From the NCBI RefSeq assembly GCF_937967675.1, contig NZ_CALBSN010000036.1, positions 1 through 42,146 of the forward strand: DNA of 42,146 nt. The letters run 5' to 3'. Position 1 is the first letter of the stretch; every line of letters begins with the position of its first letter. Of the stretch, positions 25,591 to 33,647 are shown piece by piece. The translations under genes and the position numbers were made by a program. Source of the stretch: an uncultured Flavobacterium sp. (GTDB taxonomy: Bacteria > Bacteroidota > Bacteroidia > Flavobacteriales > Flavobacteriaceae). Below the pieces are notes generated by a model, which searched no databases, was not told where the DNA came from, and saw nothing but the letters and a program-made list of their open reading frames with translations.

Positions 25591-25625
25591 TATTTTAAAT
25601 ATTTGTTAAACAAATATTTAAAATA
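25591..25625. repeat. Perfect 16-base inverted repeat
   Basis: TATTTTAAATATTTGT (25591-25606), loop TAA, ACAAATATTTAAAATA (25610-25625). It is AT-only except for one G-C pair per arm and lacks a flanking T-tract, so it could be a terminator for the block, an operator or a cruciform. Confidence 0.75.
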
Positions 25626-25636
25626 AAGGTAAAATT

Positions 25637-25696
25637 GTGGAGACCAGAACCCACTTTAAAAAACGGGGCGAATCCGAAAAGCCTGTGAGTAGGAAC
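25637..25696 (+). promoter_or_regulatory. Possible structured RNA leader of the lipoprotein gene
   Basis: This GC-richer stretch ends 19 bases before the ATG. It can form GTGG/CCAC closing AGACCAGAAC, then CGG/CCG closing GGCGAAT, then CCT/AGG. It resembles, from memory, the Flavo-1 RNA motif of Flavobacteria; I cannot confirm that without a covariance search. Confidence 0.35.
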
Positions 25697-25715
25697 AAAA
25701 TTTAATTTCAAAAAA

Positions 25716-26495
25716 ATGAAAAAAGTAATGACAATTATTGGAGCAATAACTTTTGCTTCAGTAATTTTAACAAGCTGTGGCGACGGTAAAAAAAAGGAGG
25801 CAAACGAAGTTACAATTAAACCTAAAAGCACTAGTATTAAAGGTGATTTAAGCTCCTATTTTGAAGTTATAGATAAAGATTATGTACTTAAAGCAGAAGA
25901 AGATTCTTTTATGGGAGGAGCAATCATTTCAGTTGAAGTAAAAAGAAAAGACAAGGACTTTGATTTCCCAACTGATAATATAAACCCTTTTGGAACTAAT
26001 GGTGGAGAAGATTATCACGTTGGTTTTGGTATAGAGATATTGGGCGAATCTGGCCCAGTAATTGTGAAGCAGGCAACTGAAGGAGGTATGGGTGGCCCAT
26101 ATTCTTCTGAAGATGTAATAGGTTTAATGAAACTCAAAAAAGGTGAAACTGGCTACATTCGTTGGTCTGTAGATAAGTTAGATGGCTTGAAATCATTTCA
26201 ACTTTCATCAGCATTACAAAAAGAAGAACGCAGTTCATCAACTTTATCTTCTTCAGATGCAACTGGAGACTGTGAACAGTTCTGTTCTGATTACGAAGCG
26301 TTTGCAGATGAATATGTAGCATTTATGAAAAAATATAAAGCAAACCCTTCTGATACATCTGTTCTTTCTGAATATTCAGAAATGATTAGTAAAGCTGCGG
26401 ATATGCAAGAAAGCTCTAAAGATTGTACTGCAGATGCAAAAGTAGCAGCAAGAATAAGTAAAGCTGTTGCTAAAATAGCAAAAGCTGCAATGTAG
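25716..26495 (+). CDS. Lipoprotein of unknown function
   Basis: A 259-residue lipoprotein: MKKVMTIIGAITFASVILTSC with the lipidated Cys at residue 21, followed by a GDGKKKEAN linker. The middle (YEVIDKDYVLKAEEDSF-like region through GYIRWSVDKLDGLKSFQLSS) looks like a beta-sandwich domain; the C-terminal about 75 residues are helical and contain DCEQFCSDYEAF and DMQESSKDCTADAKVAARIS, with cysteines that could pair. The Ala/Lys-rich tail is probably helical. No function can be given. The possible structured leader lies directly upstream. Confidence 0.8.
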   Translation: MKKVMTIIGAITFASVILTSCGDGKKKEANEVTIKPKSTSIKGDLSSYFEVIDKDYVLKAEEDSFMGGAIISVEVKRKDKDFDFPTDNINPFGTNGGEDYHVGFGIEILGESGPVIVKQATEGGMGGPYSSEDVIGLMKLKKGETGYIRWSVDKLDGLKSFQLSSALQKEERSSSTLSSSDATGDCEQFCSDYEAFADEYVAFMKKYKANPSDTSVLSEYSEMISKAADMQESSKDCTADAKVAARISKAVAKIAKAAM

Positions 26496-26547
26496 TATAA
26501 TACCTCAATATCTTTAGACCACATACCTATTTGGTTTGTTGTAGATT

Positions 26548-27321
26548 TTAAATCAACCCCATTCCCAATCCAATTGCCAATAAAAGCAATAAAACTGCAA
26601 CAAAACCTTGGAGAAATTTTAGGGTAACTTTCTTTAATAGTTGGTTACCCAAATACGCTCCTGCAATGGCACAAAGTGTAGCCGATAACAACAATACTTT
26701 ATTTTCATACAAGGTATAAGTAGTGATTTTTGAAGCGTAAACACTCAAGCGCGTAAAATCTATAAACATGGAAACTACAATTCCTGTAGCAATGAAACTT
26801 TCTTTAGATAAACCAGCTTTAATCAAAAACGCACTTCGCAAAGCTCCTTGATGCCCAGAAAGTCCACCAAAGAATCCGCTTAACATTCCGCCTAAAGGTA
26901 ATTTATCTTTTCCAAACTCCAATTTACTTAAGTACGGAATCAAATCTAAAAGCGCAAAAATCACTAATAAAATAGCTATGATGAATTTCACTGGTAAAAC
27001 TTCCCATTCTTTTCCGAAAAGCGAATAACGAAACAAAGGTTGCAAATCCGAAATTTGTAATAACAACCACGAACCTAACATGGCCGCAAAAATGGCTGGA
27101 ATTCCAAATTTTAGTAAAACTTCTTTGTTGGCGTGTTTCCCAACCAAGAAAAACTTAAAAATATTATTTGCAAAATGAACCAATCCACACAAACCTATTG
27201 CAATATCCACTGGAAAAAACAACATAAAAACTGGAGTTAACAAAGTTCCCAATCCAAAACCTGAGAAAAAGGTTAGAATGGCGGTTAAAAAAGCTACGAT
27301 TGATATGATTAGGATTTCCAT
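26548..27321 (-). CDS. TauE/SafE family transporter (sulfite exporter-like)
   Basis: A 257-residue membrane protein with about eight helices in two halves, matching the TSUP (TauE/SafE, formerly DUF81) family. Signatures are FFSGFGLGTLLTPVFMLFFP in the first half and GMLSGFFGGLSGHQGALRSAFLI in the second. Members are linked to export of sulfite, sulfoacetate or other anions; the substrate here is unknown. It lies 4 bases behind the propeller lipoprotein gene, so the two are probably in one operon. Confidence 0.9.
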   Translation of the reverse strand: MEILIISIVAFLTAILTFFSGFGLGTLLTPVFMLFFPVDIAIGLCGLVHFANNIFKFFLVGKHANKEVLLKFGIPAIFAAMLGSWLLLQISDLQPLFRYSLFGKEWEVLPVKFIIAILLVIFALLDLIPYLSKLEFGKDKLPLGGMLSGFFGGLSGHQGALRSAFLIKAGLSKESFIATGIVVSMFIDFTRLSVYASKITTYTLYENKVLLLSATLCAIAGAYLGNQLLKKVTLKFLQGFVAVLLLLLAIGLGMGLI

Positions 27322-27325
27322 TTAT

Positions 27326-28399
27326 TTAAAATATTTTATCAAATGATTTTCCGTTGAATTTATAAACGCCACCCTCTGCCATTCCGAAAAGCAGATTATT
27401 AGCATTGTCTTTATAAATTGTCCAAATCATTTGAGATTTAAGATTTTTGTCAATAGTATTATAGTTTGTCATTGTCTTGCCGTCATATTTCCAAGCTCCT
27501 GTATATAAATCTCCGAACCAAATATTGCCTTCTGAATCTTCTTCAATAGCAAAAGGGTGTTCCAATGTGCCTGGTTCTGATTTATTACCATTCCTTTTAC
27601 TTGTTGGATGAATTAAGTGATGCTTTTCAGAAAAATTAATTGTTGAATTCCTATCCAAAAGTAAAACACCAATACCATTATTTCCTATCCAAATACGACC
27701 TTTTGAATCGGCTAATACACTTCTTATATGTAAACGCTCATTATCTTTTAGATTTAATTTTTCTTTATCAAAGATATGTACCATTTTACCATCATAGTTA
27801 AATAGCGCAGCATAAGTCGCAATCCAAACTTTACCTTCTTTATCTTTTGAGATACCCGTAACACCGTAAGTATTGTCAGTATTATCAGTATTTGTATTTT
27901 GGGGTTTTGGGAAAATCAAATAGTTCATATTGATTCCGTCAAAACGATTTATTCCGTCTTCCGCACCCGCATTAAACCATAAATTACCACTGGTTTCATT
28001 CCATTCATATCTTGGGTAGCTTAAATTTGTTGGATAATTTATTAACTTTCCATTATCATATACACTCACCCCTTTTGCTGTGCCGAACCAAATTTTTCCA
28101 TTCTTATCTTGTTCAATTGAACGAATTTGATTGTCGGTTAACCCTTCATTAGTTGCAAAGTATTCAAAAGTTTTCCCATTATAATAGCTAACCCCTTCGT
28201 TATGACTTCCAAGCCAATAATTACCTTTACTATCTTGAAATATAGCACGAATTCCAGAAGTGAATTTTAAAGTATCGGTTTTTGAAGTACTTACTAATTC
28301 AGAATTATTCCTTCCCTTTTCATTTGATTGTTGCTTAATGCAAGAGAAGTTAATAAATAATAAAAGAATCAGGTATATCATTTTTGAAGTTTTTTTCAT
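27326..28399 (-). CDS. Two-component-regulator-propeller-type lipoprotein
   Basis: A 357-residue probable lipoprotein (MKKTSKMIYLILLLFINFSC). Seven or so repeats of the form D-x-x-G-x-I-W-F/I-G-T follow, for example DSKGNYWLGSHNEGVSYYNG, DKNGKIWFGTAKGVSVYDNG and DSEGNIWFGDLYTGAWKYDG, as in the Reg_prop beta-propeller of hybrid sensors. No histidine kinase or response-regulator part is present, so it is an independent surface or periplasmic propeller, possibly a binding protein. It sits ahead of the TauE/SafE gene. Confidence 0.85.
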   Translation of the reverse strand: MKKTSKMIYLILLLFINFSCIKQQSNEKGRNNSELVSTSKTDTLKFTSGIRAIFQDSKGNYWLGSHNEGVSYYNGKTFEYFATNEGLTDNQIRSIEQDKNGKIWFGTAKGVSVYDNGKLINYPTNLSYPRYEWNETSGNLWFNAGAEDGINRFDGINMNYLIFPKPQNTNTDNTDNTYGVTGISKDKEGKVWIATYAALFNYDGKMVHIFDKEKLNLKDNERLHIRSVLADSKGRIWIGNNGIGVLLLDRNSTINFSEKHHLIHPTSKRNGNKSEPGTLEHPFAIEEDSEGNIWFGDLYTGAWKYDGKTMTNYNTIDKNLKSQMIWTIYKDNANNLLFGMAEGGVYKFNGKSFDKIF

Positions 28400-28479
28400 T
28401 TTAGTATATTTAAACCTTTAAAATAATCCCAAGTTTGATTTTCTAAATTATTTAAATTTCTTGAATCTGTGTTCCAAAA

Positions 28480-29505
28480 TTAAAAAGTCAATTTCGAAAA
28501 CACTTCCATTACATATTCATGCATCACTTCTTTATAATCTAAATGGGTTACAATTCTTAGTTTTCCATGACCCATTGAGCTAATCGCAATCCCTTTTTGT
28601 TTTAATTTTTCCATAAAAAGCTTTTCATCTACAAAAGGTTGCACACCAAAAATCAAAATATTAGTTTCTACTGGTTCCACATTAGCAACCCATGGCATTT
28701 TTTCTAATAAATTACCTAATTCTTTGGCTCTTCTGTGATCAATTTCTAAACGACTAATGTTGTTCTGCAATGCAAATAATCCAGCGGCAGCCAAATAGCC
28801 TGATTGTCGCATGTTACCACCAAAAATCTTTCTAATTCGCAAAGCTCGGTGCATATCTTCTTTACTTCCTAACAAAACCGAACCAACAGGCGCACCCAAT
28901 CCTTTCGATAAACAAACTGAAATCGTATCAAACATTTCCCCAAACTGTTTAGGGTGTTGTCTTTTAGCTACTAAAGCATTCCATAAACGCGCACCATCTA
29001 AATGATATTTCAAATTATGGTCGATGCAAACTTGCTTAATTTCTTGCAAAGGTTGTAAGTCATAACATGCCCCACCACCTTTATTGGTCGTGTTTTCAAT
29101 ACTCACTAATGAAGTTAAAGGCGCATGATAAAATTCAGGGTCATTGATTCCATTTTTAACCAAATCAGCCGTAATCATCCCTCGATTCCCATCTACCAAA
29201 CAACACGAAACACCACTATTAAATGAGGCTCCACCACCTTCATAATGATATATATGCGAATATTTATCGCAAATTACTTGTTCCCCTGGTTGTGTATGTA
29301 GCTTTATCGCCGTTTGATTTGCCATTGTTCCAGAAGGAAAAAATAAGGCAGCTTCCATCCCAAATAAATCCGCCAAAGTTTCCTCTAACTCATTGACTGT
29401 GGGGTCTTGTTTATATACATCATCACCTACTTTAGCATTAAACATAGCGTTCAACATCTCAACAGAAGGCTTGGTTACCGTATCACTAACTAAATTTATT
29501 TCCAT
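28480..29505 (-). CDS. Low-specificity L-threonine aldolase-type enzyme
   Basis: A 341-residue fold-type I PLP enzyme of the threonine aldolase family, which cleaves threonine to glycine and acetaldehyde. It starts MEINLVSDTVTKPS. Motifs are VGDDVYKQDPTVNELE, FPSGTMANQTA, the PLP-binding Lys201 in CLSKGLGAPVGSVL, and YHLDGARLWNA, with the cofactor-contacting aspartate. The family includes beta-eliminating relatives, so the name is by family. It is monocistronic. Confidence 0.92.
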   Translation of the reverse strand: MEINLVSDTVTKPSVEMLNAMFNAKVGDDVYKQDPTVNELEETLADLFGMEAALFFPSGTMANQTAIKLHTQPGEQVICDKYSHIYHYEGGGASFNSGVSCCLVDGNRGMITADLVKNGINDPEFYHAPLTSLVSIENTTNKGGGACYDLQPLQEIKQVCIDHNLKYHLDGARLWNALVAKRQHPKQFGEMFDTISVCLSKGLGAPVGSVLLGSKEDMHRALRIRKIFGGNMRQSGYLAAAGLFALQNNISRLEIDHRRAKELGNLLEKMPWVANVEPVETNILIFGVQPFVDEKLFMEKLKQKGIAISSMGHGKLRIVTHLDYKEVMHEYVMEVFSKLTF

Positions 29506-29542
29506 ATATCAATCAGATACCTTATTTTTGATAAAAATTTTT

Positions 29543-29652
29543 AGGAGCTAATTCCCGCTATCCGTTGCAATCTTTTTATTTTTTGTTGCCTGAGGTTCTC
29601 GAAGGCAACAAAAAAATAAAAAGGATTTCCACTACTATCGGGGCTATGGCAT
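29543..29652. repeat. Hairpin element of Flavobacterium type
   Basis: The core is a long stem: CTTTTTATTTTTTGTTGCCT (left arm, ends 29591) pairs with the complementary AGGCAAC...TAAAAAG (right arm from 29603), with a GAG/CTC inner stem. The outer flanks GGAGCTAATTCCCGCTATCC and CCACTACTATCGGGGCT are imperfect inverted repeats. Similar elements recur in Flavobacterium genomes, as I recall. Confidence 0.7.
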
Positions 29653-29680
29653 CCCATTTCAAAACAAAACTACAATATTT

Positions 29681-30776
29681 ATGATAAATACAGAACAAGT
29701 CAGAGATATTATTGATCGCCTTGGTGCGTTAAGGAGGTATCTTTGACATCGATGCCAAATTGATTGAAATAACTAACGAGGAAGAAAAAACCTTTGCTCC
29801 CGACTTTTGAAATAACGCCAAAGAAGCCGAAATCATTATTAGAAACCTACGTTCCAAAAAGAAATGGGTTGAAGATTATAATAAAGGAATTGAATATTCT
29901 GAAGAACTTCAGATTATGATGGATTTCTTTAAAGAAGGCGATGTAACCGAGGAAGAAGTCGAAGAACAATATCATAAAACCTTACATCACATTGAAGATT
30001 TAGAGTTCCGAAATATGCTTTCCGATGAAGGAGATAGTATGAGTGCTGTATTGCAAATTACGGCTGGAGCTGGTGGAACTGAAAGTTGTGATTGGGCTTC
30101 CATGTTAATGCGAATGTACTTAATGTGGGGCGAAAAGCAAGGATACAAAATCAAAGAATTAAACTTTCAAGAAGGTGATGTTGCCGGAATTAAAACCGTA
30201 ACCTTAGAATTTGAGGGCGAATTTGCTTTTGGTTATTTAAAGGGTGAAAACGGTGTACATCGTTTGGTTCGAATTTCTCCTTTTGATAGTAATGCAAAAC
30301 GCCATACTTCTTTTGCTTCAGTTTATGTGTATCCTTTGGTAGATGATTCTATTGAAGTAGAAATCAATCCAGCTGATATTGAAATTATAACTTCTCGTTC
30401 GAGTGGTGCAGGTGGACAAAACGTAAACAAAGTAGAAACCAAAGTACAATTGTTTCACAAACCAACCGGAATTCAAATTCAATGCTCCGAAACGCGTTCG
30501 CAACAAGACAACCGCCAACGTGCGATGCAAATGTTGAAATCGCAGTTATACGAAATCGAATTAAACAAACGATTAGCACAAAGAGCCGATATCGAAGCAG
30601 GAAAAATGAAAATCGAATGGGGTTCGCAAATTCGAAATTATGTAATGCACCCTTATAAATTGGTAAAAGACGTTCGTTCTGGATATGAATCTAGTGACGT
30701 GGAAGGCATTATGAACGGCGATATCGATAATTTCCTGAAAGCTTATTTAATGATGATGGGACAAAAAGAAGAATAA
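29681..30776 (+). CDS. prfB: Peptide chain release factor 2 (programmed +1 frameshift; extra in-frame UGA)
   Basis: RF2 recognises UAA and UGA and releases the finished protein. The frame opens with ATG at 29681 (MINTEQVRDIIDRLGALRRYL) and meets TGA at 29744. A +1 shift at CTT-T continues as DIDAKLIEITNEEEKTFAPDF, for a total of 364 residues. The SPF codon-recognition motif (RISPFDSNAKRH) and GGQ (SSGAGGQNVNKVETK) are intact. At residue 43 the conserved tryptophan (FWNN in relatives) is encoded by TGA at 29808-29810, a one-base change from TGG, while another Trp downstream uses TGG. Either this is a sequencing error, or the gene makes little full-length RF2. A restart at ATG 29916 would give 286 residues lacking much of domain 1. 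Confidence 0.8.
29732..29747 (+). promoter_or_regulatory. prfB programmed +1 frameshift site
   Basis: AGGAGG (29732-29737), TAT, CTT, TGA, C (CTTTGAC at 29741-29747) is the classical RF2 autoregulatory site. Low RF2 lets the ribosome pause at TGA and slip +1. Confidence 0.93.
29808..29810 (+). other. Second in-frame UGA in prfB
   Basis: TTT TGA AAT AAC, in the frame used after the shift, where the family has TTT TGG. Sixty-one bases separate it from the frameshift stop. Confidence 0.85.
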
Positions 30777-30793
30777 TTATTTTTTATAAAATT

Positions 30794-30840
30794 AAAACCG
30801 AGGACAAATTAACGAAACAGTAATTATTCTCGGTTTTATT
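30794..30840 (+). terminator. Possible terminator of prfB
   Basis: AAAACCGAG (30794-30802) pairs perfectly with CTCGGTTTT (30829-30837) across a 26-base loop, with a few more Ts after it. The long loop makes it weaker than the others. Confidence 0.55.
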
Positions 30841-30859
30841 ATATCATATTCAAAATAGA

Positions 30860-30892
30860 TTTGTTTATATCTATAACGATTTCGTAAATTAG
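30860..30892 (+). promoter_or_regulatory. Promoter of the acyl-CoA carboxylase gene
   Basis: TTTG (30860-30863), 21 bases, TAAATTAG (30885-30892), and a leader of about 19 bases. Confidence 0.55.
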
Positions 30893-30917
30893 CACACCAA
30901 TAAACAACAAAACCCAA

Positions 30918-32561
30918 ATGGACTTAACTTTCAATAAAAACGAAGATCACAATAAACTTTTAGTTACTGATTTAAAAAAGCGATTTGCTCAAGTAAAATT
31001 GGGTGGCGGTCAAAAAAGAATTGAAAAATTACACGCTGAAGGCAAAATGACCGCTCGTGAACGTATTGATTATCTGTTAGATGACAAAGCAAATAACATT
31101 GAAATTGGTGCTTTTGTTGGTGACGGAATGTATGAAGAGCATGGAGGTTGTCCTTCTGGAGGTGTTGTAGTTAAAATGGGGTATGTATCGGGTAAACAAT
31201 GTATCGTAGTAGCAAATGATGCTACTGTAAAAGCTGGTGCATGGTTTCCAATTACCGGAAAAAAGAACTTAAGAGCGCAAGAAATTGCTATTGAAAATAG
31301 ATTACCTATTATATATTTAGTGGACTCTGCAGGGGTTTATTTACCAATGCAAGATGAAATTTTCCCAGATAAAGAACATTTCGGAAGAATTTTTAGAAAT
31401 AACGCTATCATGAGCAGTATGGGAATTACCCAAATTGCAGCTGTAATGGGAAGTTGCGTAGCGGGTGGTGCTTATTTACCTATCATGAGTGATGAAGCTT
31501 TAATTGTAGATAAAACCGGAAGTATTTTCTTAGCAGGAAGCTATTTAGTAAAAGCCGCTATTGGAGAAAGCATTGATAACGAAACACTTGGAGGTGCTAC
31601 AACACACTGCGAAATTTCAGGTGTAACGGATTATAAAGCTAAGGATGATAAAGATGCTTTAGACCGAATTAAATCGGTGGTGGGTAAAATTGGTGATTTT
31701 GAAAAAGCAGGTTTTAACCGAGTAAAAGCGGAAAAACCAGCGTTAGAACCGAAAGATATTTACGGAATTTTACCAAAATCTCGTGCTGATCAGTATGATA
31801 TGATGGAAATCATCAAACGTTTGGTAGACAATTCAGAATTTGACGAATACAAAGCAGGTTACGGACAAACCATCATAACAGGTTATGCAAGAGTTGACGG
31901 TTGGGCTGTAGGAATTGTAGCCAACCAAAGAAAAATTGTAAAAACAGCTGGTGCCAAAACGAAACCAAGCGAAATGCAATTTGGAGGTGTAATTTATTCG
32001 GATTCAGCAGATAAAGCGACGCGTTTTATTGCGAATTGTAACCAAAAGAAAATTCCTTTAGTATTTTTACAAGACGTTACCGGTTTTATGGTAGGTTCCA
32101 AATCAGAACATGGTGGCATTATTAAAGATGGTGCTAAAATGGTAAATGCAGTTTCTAATTCGGTTGTACCAAAATTTACGGTAGTAATAGGAAATTCGTA
32201 TGGAGCAGGAAATTATGCAATGTGTGGAAAAGCATACGATCCAAGATTAATCTTCGCTTGGCCAAGTGCTGAATTAGCGGTAATGGGTGGTGCTCAAGCT
32301 GCAAAAGTATTGTTGCAAATAGAAGCAGCTTCTTTAAAAGCAAAAGGAGAAGAAATCACACCCGAAAAAGAAGCGGAATTATTTGATAAAATTAAAGCAC
32401 GTTACGACCAACAAGTGTCTCCTTATTATGCAGCCGCCCGTTTATGGACAGATGCTATCATTGATCCATTAGACACCAGAACTTGGATTTCAATGGGAAT
32501 TGAAGCGGCTAACCACGCTCCTATTGAGAAACCATTTAATTTAGGAGTGATTCAGGTGTAG
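30918..32561 (+). CDS. Acyl-CoA carboxylase, carboxyltransferase (beta) subunit
   Basis: A 547-residue biotin-dependent carboxyltransferase subunit with both crotonase-like halves. The segment RLPIIYLVDSAGVYLPMQDE, then FGRIFRNNAIMSSMGITQIAAVMGSC and AGGAYLPIMSDE, is closest to methylcrotonyl-CoA carboxylase beta subunits; PDKEHFGR is typical of them. The second half has FLQDVTGFMVGSKSEHGG and NSYGAGNYAMCGKAYDPR. It should transfer CO2 from carboxybiotin to an acyl-CoA (3-methylcrotonyl-CoA or a similar substrate). The alpha subunit with biotin carboxylase is not in the window. It has its own promoter. Confidence 0.9.
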   Translation: MDLTFNKNEDHNKLLVTDLKKRFAQVKLGGGQKRIEKLHAEGKMTARERIDYLLDDKANNIEIGAFVGDGMYEEHGGCPSGGVVVKMGYVSGKQCIVVANDATVKAGAWFPITGKKNLRAQEIAIENRLPIIYLVDSAGVYLPMQDEIFPDKEHFGRIFRNNAIMSSMGITQIAAVMGSCVAGGAYLPIMSDEALIVDKTGSIFLAGSYLVKAAIGESIDNETLGGATTHCEISGVTDYKAKDDKDALDRIKSVVGKIGDFEKAGFNRVKAEKPALEPKDIYGILPKSRADQYDMMEIIKRLVDNSEFDEYKAGYGQTIITGYARVDGWAVGIVANQRKIVKTAGAKTKPSEMQFGGVIYSDSADKATRFIANCNQKKIPLVFLQDVTGFMVGSKSEHGGIIKDGAKMVNAVSNSVVPKFTVVIGNSYGAGNYAMCGKAYDPRLIFAWPSAELAVMGGAQAAKVLLQIEAASLKAKGEEITPEKEAELFDKIKARYDQQVSPYYAAARLWTDAIIDPLDTRTWISMGIEAANHAPIEKPFNLGVIQV

Positions 32562-32574
32562 CTAATTATTCAAT

Positions 32575-33051
32575 ATGGAAATCAAAGAAGATTATTTCAG
32601 AATTCATAAAAAGGAAAATGTTTATGTTCTAAGCGATAGAATACCTTTTATATGGAAAGAGATGTTAATTTGGAATTTGCCAACTTTTTTGGGCTTATTA
32701 TATGTATTTGGTCCAGTTGTAGGTGTTTATATTTTCATATTAACTCTGTTTTTTTATGTCTTATTTCGTTTTGCTTCTTGGATATTTTATACTGAAATTC
32801 AGATTAATATCGAAAGTGGTGAAATGATTAAAGTAAAAAAAATAATTAACAAGACGCAAAATATTAATTTAATCACTAATAAGTTTGATTCAAGTAAATT
32901 TGAATACACAGAATTAAATAGAAGTGGAAATACTAAATTTTTAATGAATTACAAAACGCATAAAAATAATGAACTTTTAATTTTAAGGAATAAATCAGAC
33001 AAAGAGTTTATTGAAAAATATATAGTTGAAAAAATAACTATTAAAAATTAA
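32575..33051 (+). CDS. Small membrane protein of unknown function
   Basis: A 158-residue protein with two adjacent membrane helices (about residues 30-65: MLIWNLPTFLGLLYVFGPVV and onward through FFYVLFRFASWIF) and a soluble C-terminal domain of about 90 residues ending KYIVEKITIKN. No family recognised; it resembles a small membrane-anchored domain. It begins 13 bases after the carboxylase gene on the same strand, so it is probably co-transcribed, though its unusually AT-rich sequence differs from its neighbour. Confidence 0.7.
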   Translation: MEIKEDYFRIHKKENVYVLSDRIPFIWKEMLIWNLPTFLGLLYVFGPVVGVYIFILTLFFYVLFRFASWIFYTEIQINIESGEMIKVKKIINKTQNINLITNKFDSSKFEYTELNRSGNTKFLMNYKTHKNNELLILRNKSDKEFIEKYIVEKITIKN

Positions 33052-33079
33052 ATTATAAGCTTCATTATTTATAATATCA

Positions 33080-33358
33080 TTACCAATTCATCTTGGTTGA
33101 ATAAATATTGATAATCAAAATTCTATTTTCTTCTATACGATACACAATTTTAAAATTCCATTTTGGAAAATAGCGTATTGATTCATCCTTAAACAAGGGT
33201 TCTCTTGGATTTCTTTCTGGAAACTTTGCTAAATCGTCGCCTATATTTAATAAAGCATCAACTACCATTTCGGCATTTTGAGGACTATTTTGGAAAATAA
33301 AATTATAAATTGTTTCGAGAGAATCTAAAGAAGCCTGTGACCAAACAACAGATTTCAT
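33080..33358 (-). CDS. RelE/ParE superfamily toxin
   Basis: A 92-residue ParE/RelE-fold protein: MKSVVWSQASLDSLETIYNF, then FPERNPREPLFKDESIRYFP, and KWNFKIVYRIEENRILIINI followed by YSTKMNW. The order of helices and the closing beta-strands with R...YR...I..V/I match ParE-type toxins, which poison gyrase or cleave mRNA. Which activity it has cannot be decided from sequence. The ATG overlaps the antitoxin TGA (ATGA). Confidence 0.82.
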   Translation of the reverse strand: MKSVVWSQASLDSLETIYNFIFQNSPQNAEMVVDALLNIGDDLAKFPERNPREPLFKDESIRYFPKWNFKIVYRIEENRILIINIYSTKMNW

Positions 33359-33591
33359 TTCTTAAAAATCTTATTTCTTATTGCTTCGGAATTATACACA
33401 TCATTTTCTTCTGAAACTTTAAGAATAGCCTCAATTTCTTGCTTATAATCTGAAACAGATAACAACTTTCCTGTTACATCATATATATAACCTTCTTCAT
33501 TTAAAATTTGGTCAATTTTATTCAAAACTTCTTCGTTTTGGATATCCAAAATTCGATGAATAATACTTTTTCTATGTGTTTCAATATTCAT
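33355..33591 (-). CDS. Antitoxin of the RelE/ParE pair
   Basis: A 78-residue antitoxin candidate (MNIETHRKSIIHRILDIQNEE) upstream of, and overlapping by four bases, the toxin gene. The N-terminal helices would bind DNA or dimerise; the acidic EIEAILKVSEENDVYNSEAI would wrap the toxin. It is similar to the Bacteroidota antitoxins of unknown fold that pair with ParE toxins. Its TGA stop is one of only two in the window. Confidence 0.75.
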   Translation of the reverse strand: MNIETHRKSIIHRILDIQNEEVLNKIDQILNEEGYIYDVTGKLLSVSDYKQEIEAILKVSEENDVYNSEAIRNKIFKK

Positions 33592-33608
33592 TAGTAAACT
33601 GATTTACA

Positions 33609-33643
33609 CAAAGATAATTATTATTTCAATTACTTTATCTTTG
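33609..33643. promoter_or_regulatory. Palindromic divergent promoter region of the toxin-antitoxin and RluA-like genes
   Basis: CAAAGATAA (33609-33617) and TTATCTTTG (33635-33643) are perfect inverted repeats separated by 17 bases. Each holds a TATCTTTG -7 element facing outward. The antitoxin start is 18 bases beyond the left element; the RluA-like ATG is only 4 bases beyond the right one. Confidence 0.55.
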
Positions 33644-33647
33644 CAGT

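Larger units (their letters stand above)
25274..25715. other. 442-base intergenic stretch
   Basis: No gene is seen. It holds, in order, the decayed copy of the ebfC 3' end, a decamer tandem repeat, a 35-base perfect palindrome and a possible structured leader for the lipoprotein gene. Confidence 0.8.

Noticed and set aside
29916..30776. prfB as a short gene starting at 29916
   Set aside because: The 5' part (29681-29744), the frameshift site and the conserved residues before 29916 are all present, so the gene is full-length apart from the extra UGA.
33052..33079. Missing small gene between the membrane protein and the toxin
   Set aside because: Only 28 bases, no start or stop pattern.
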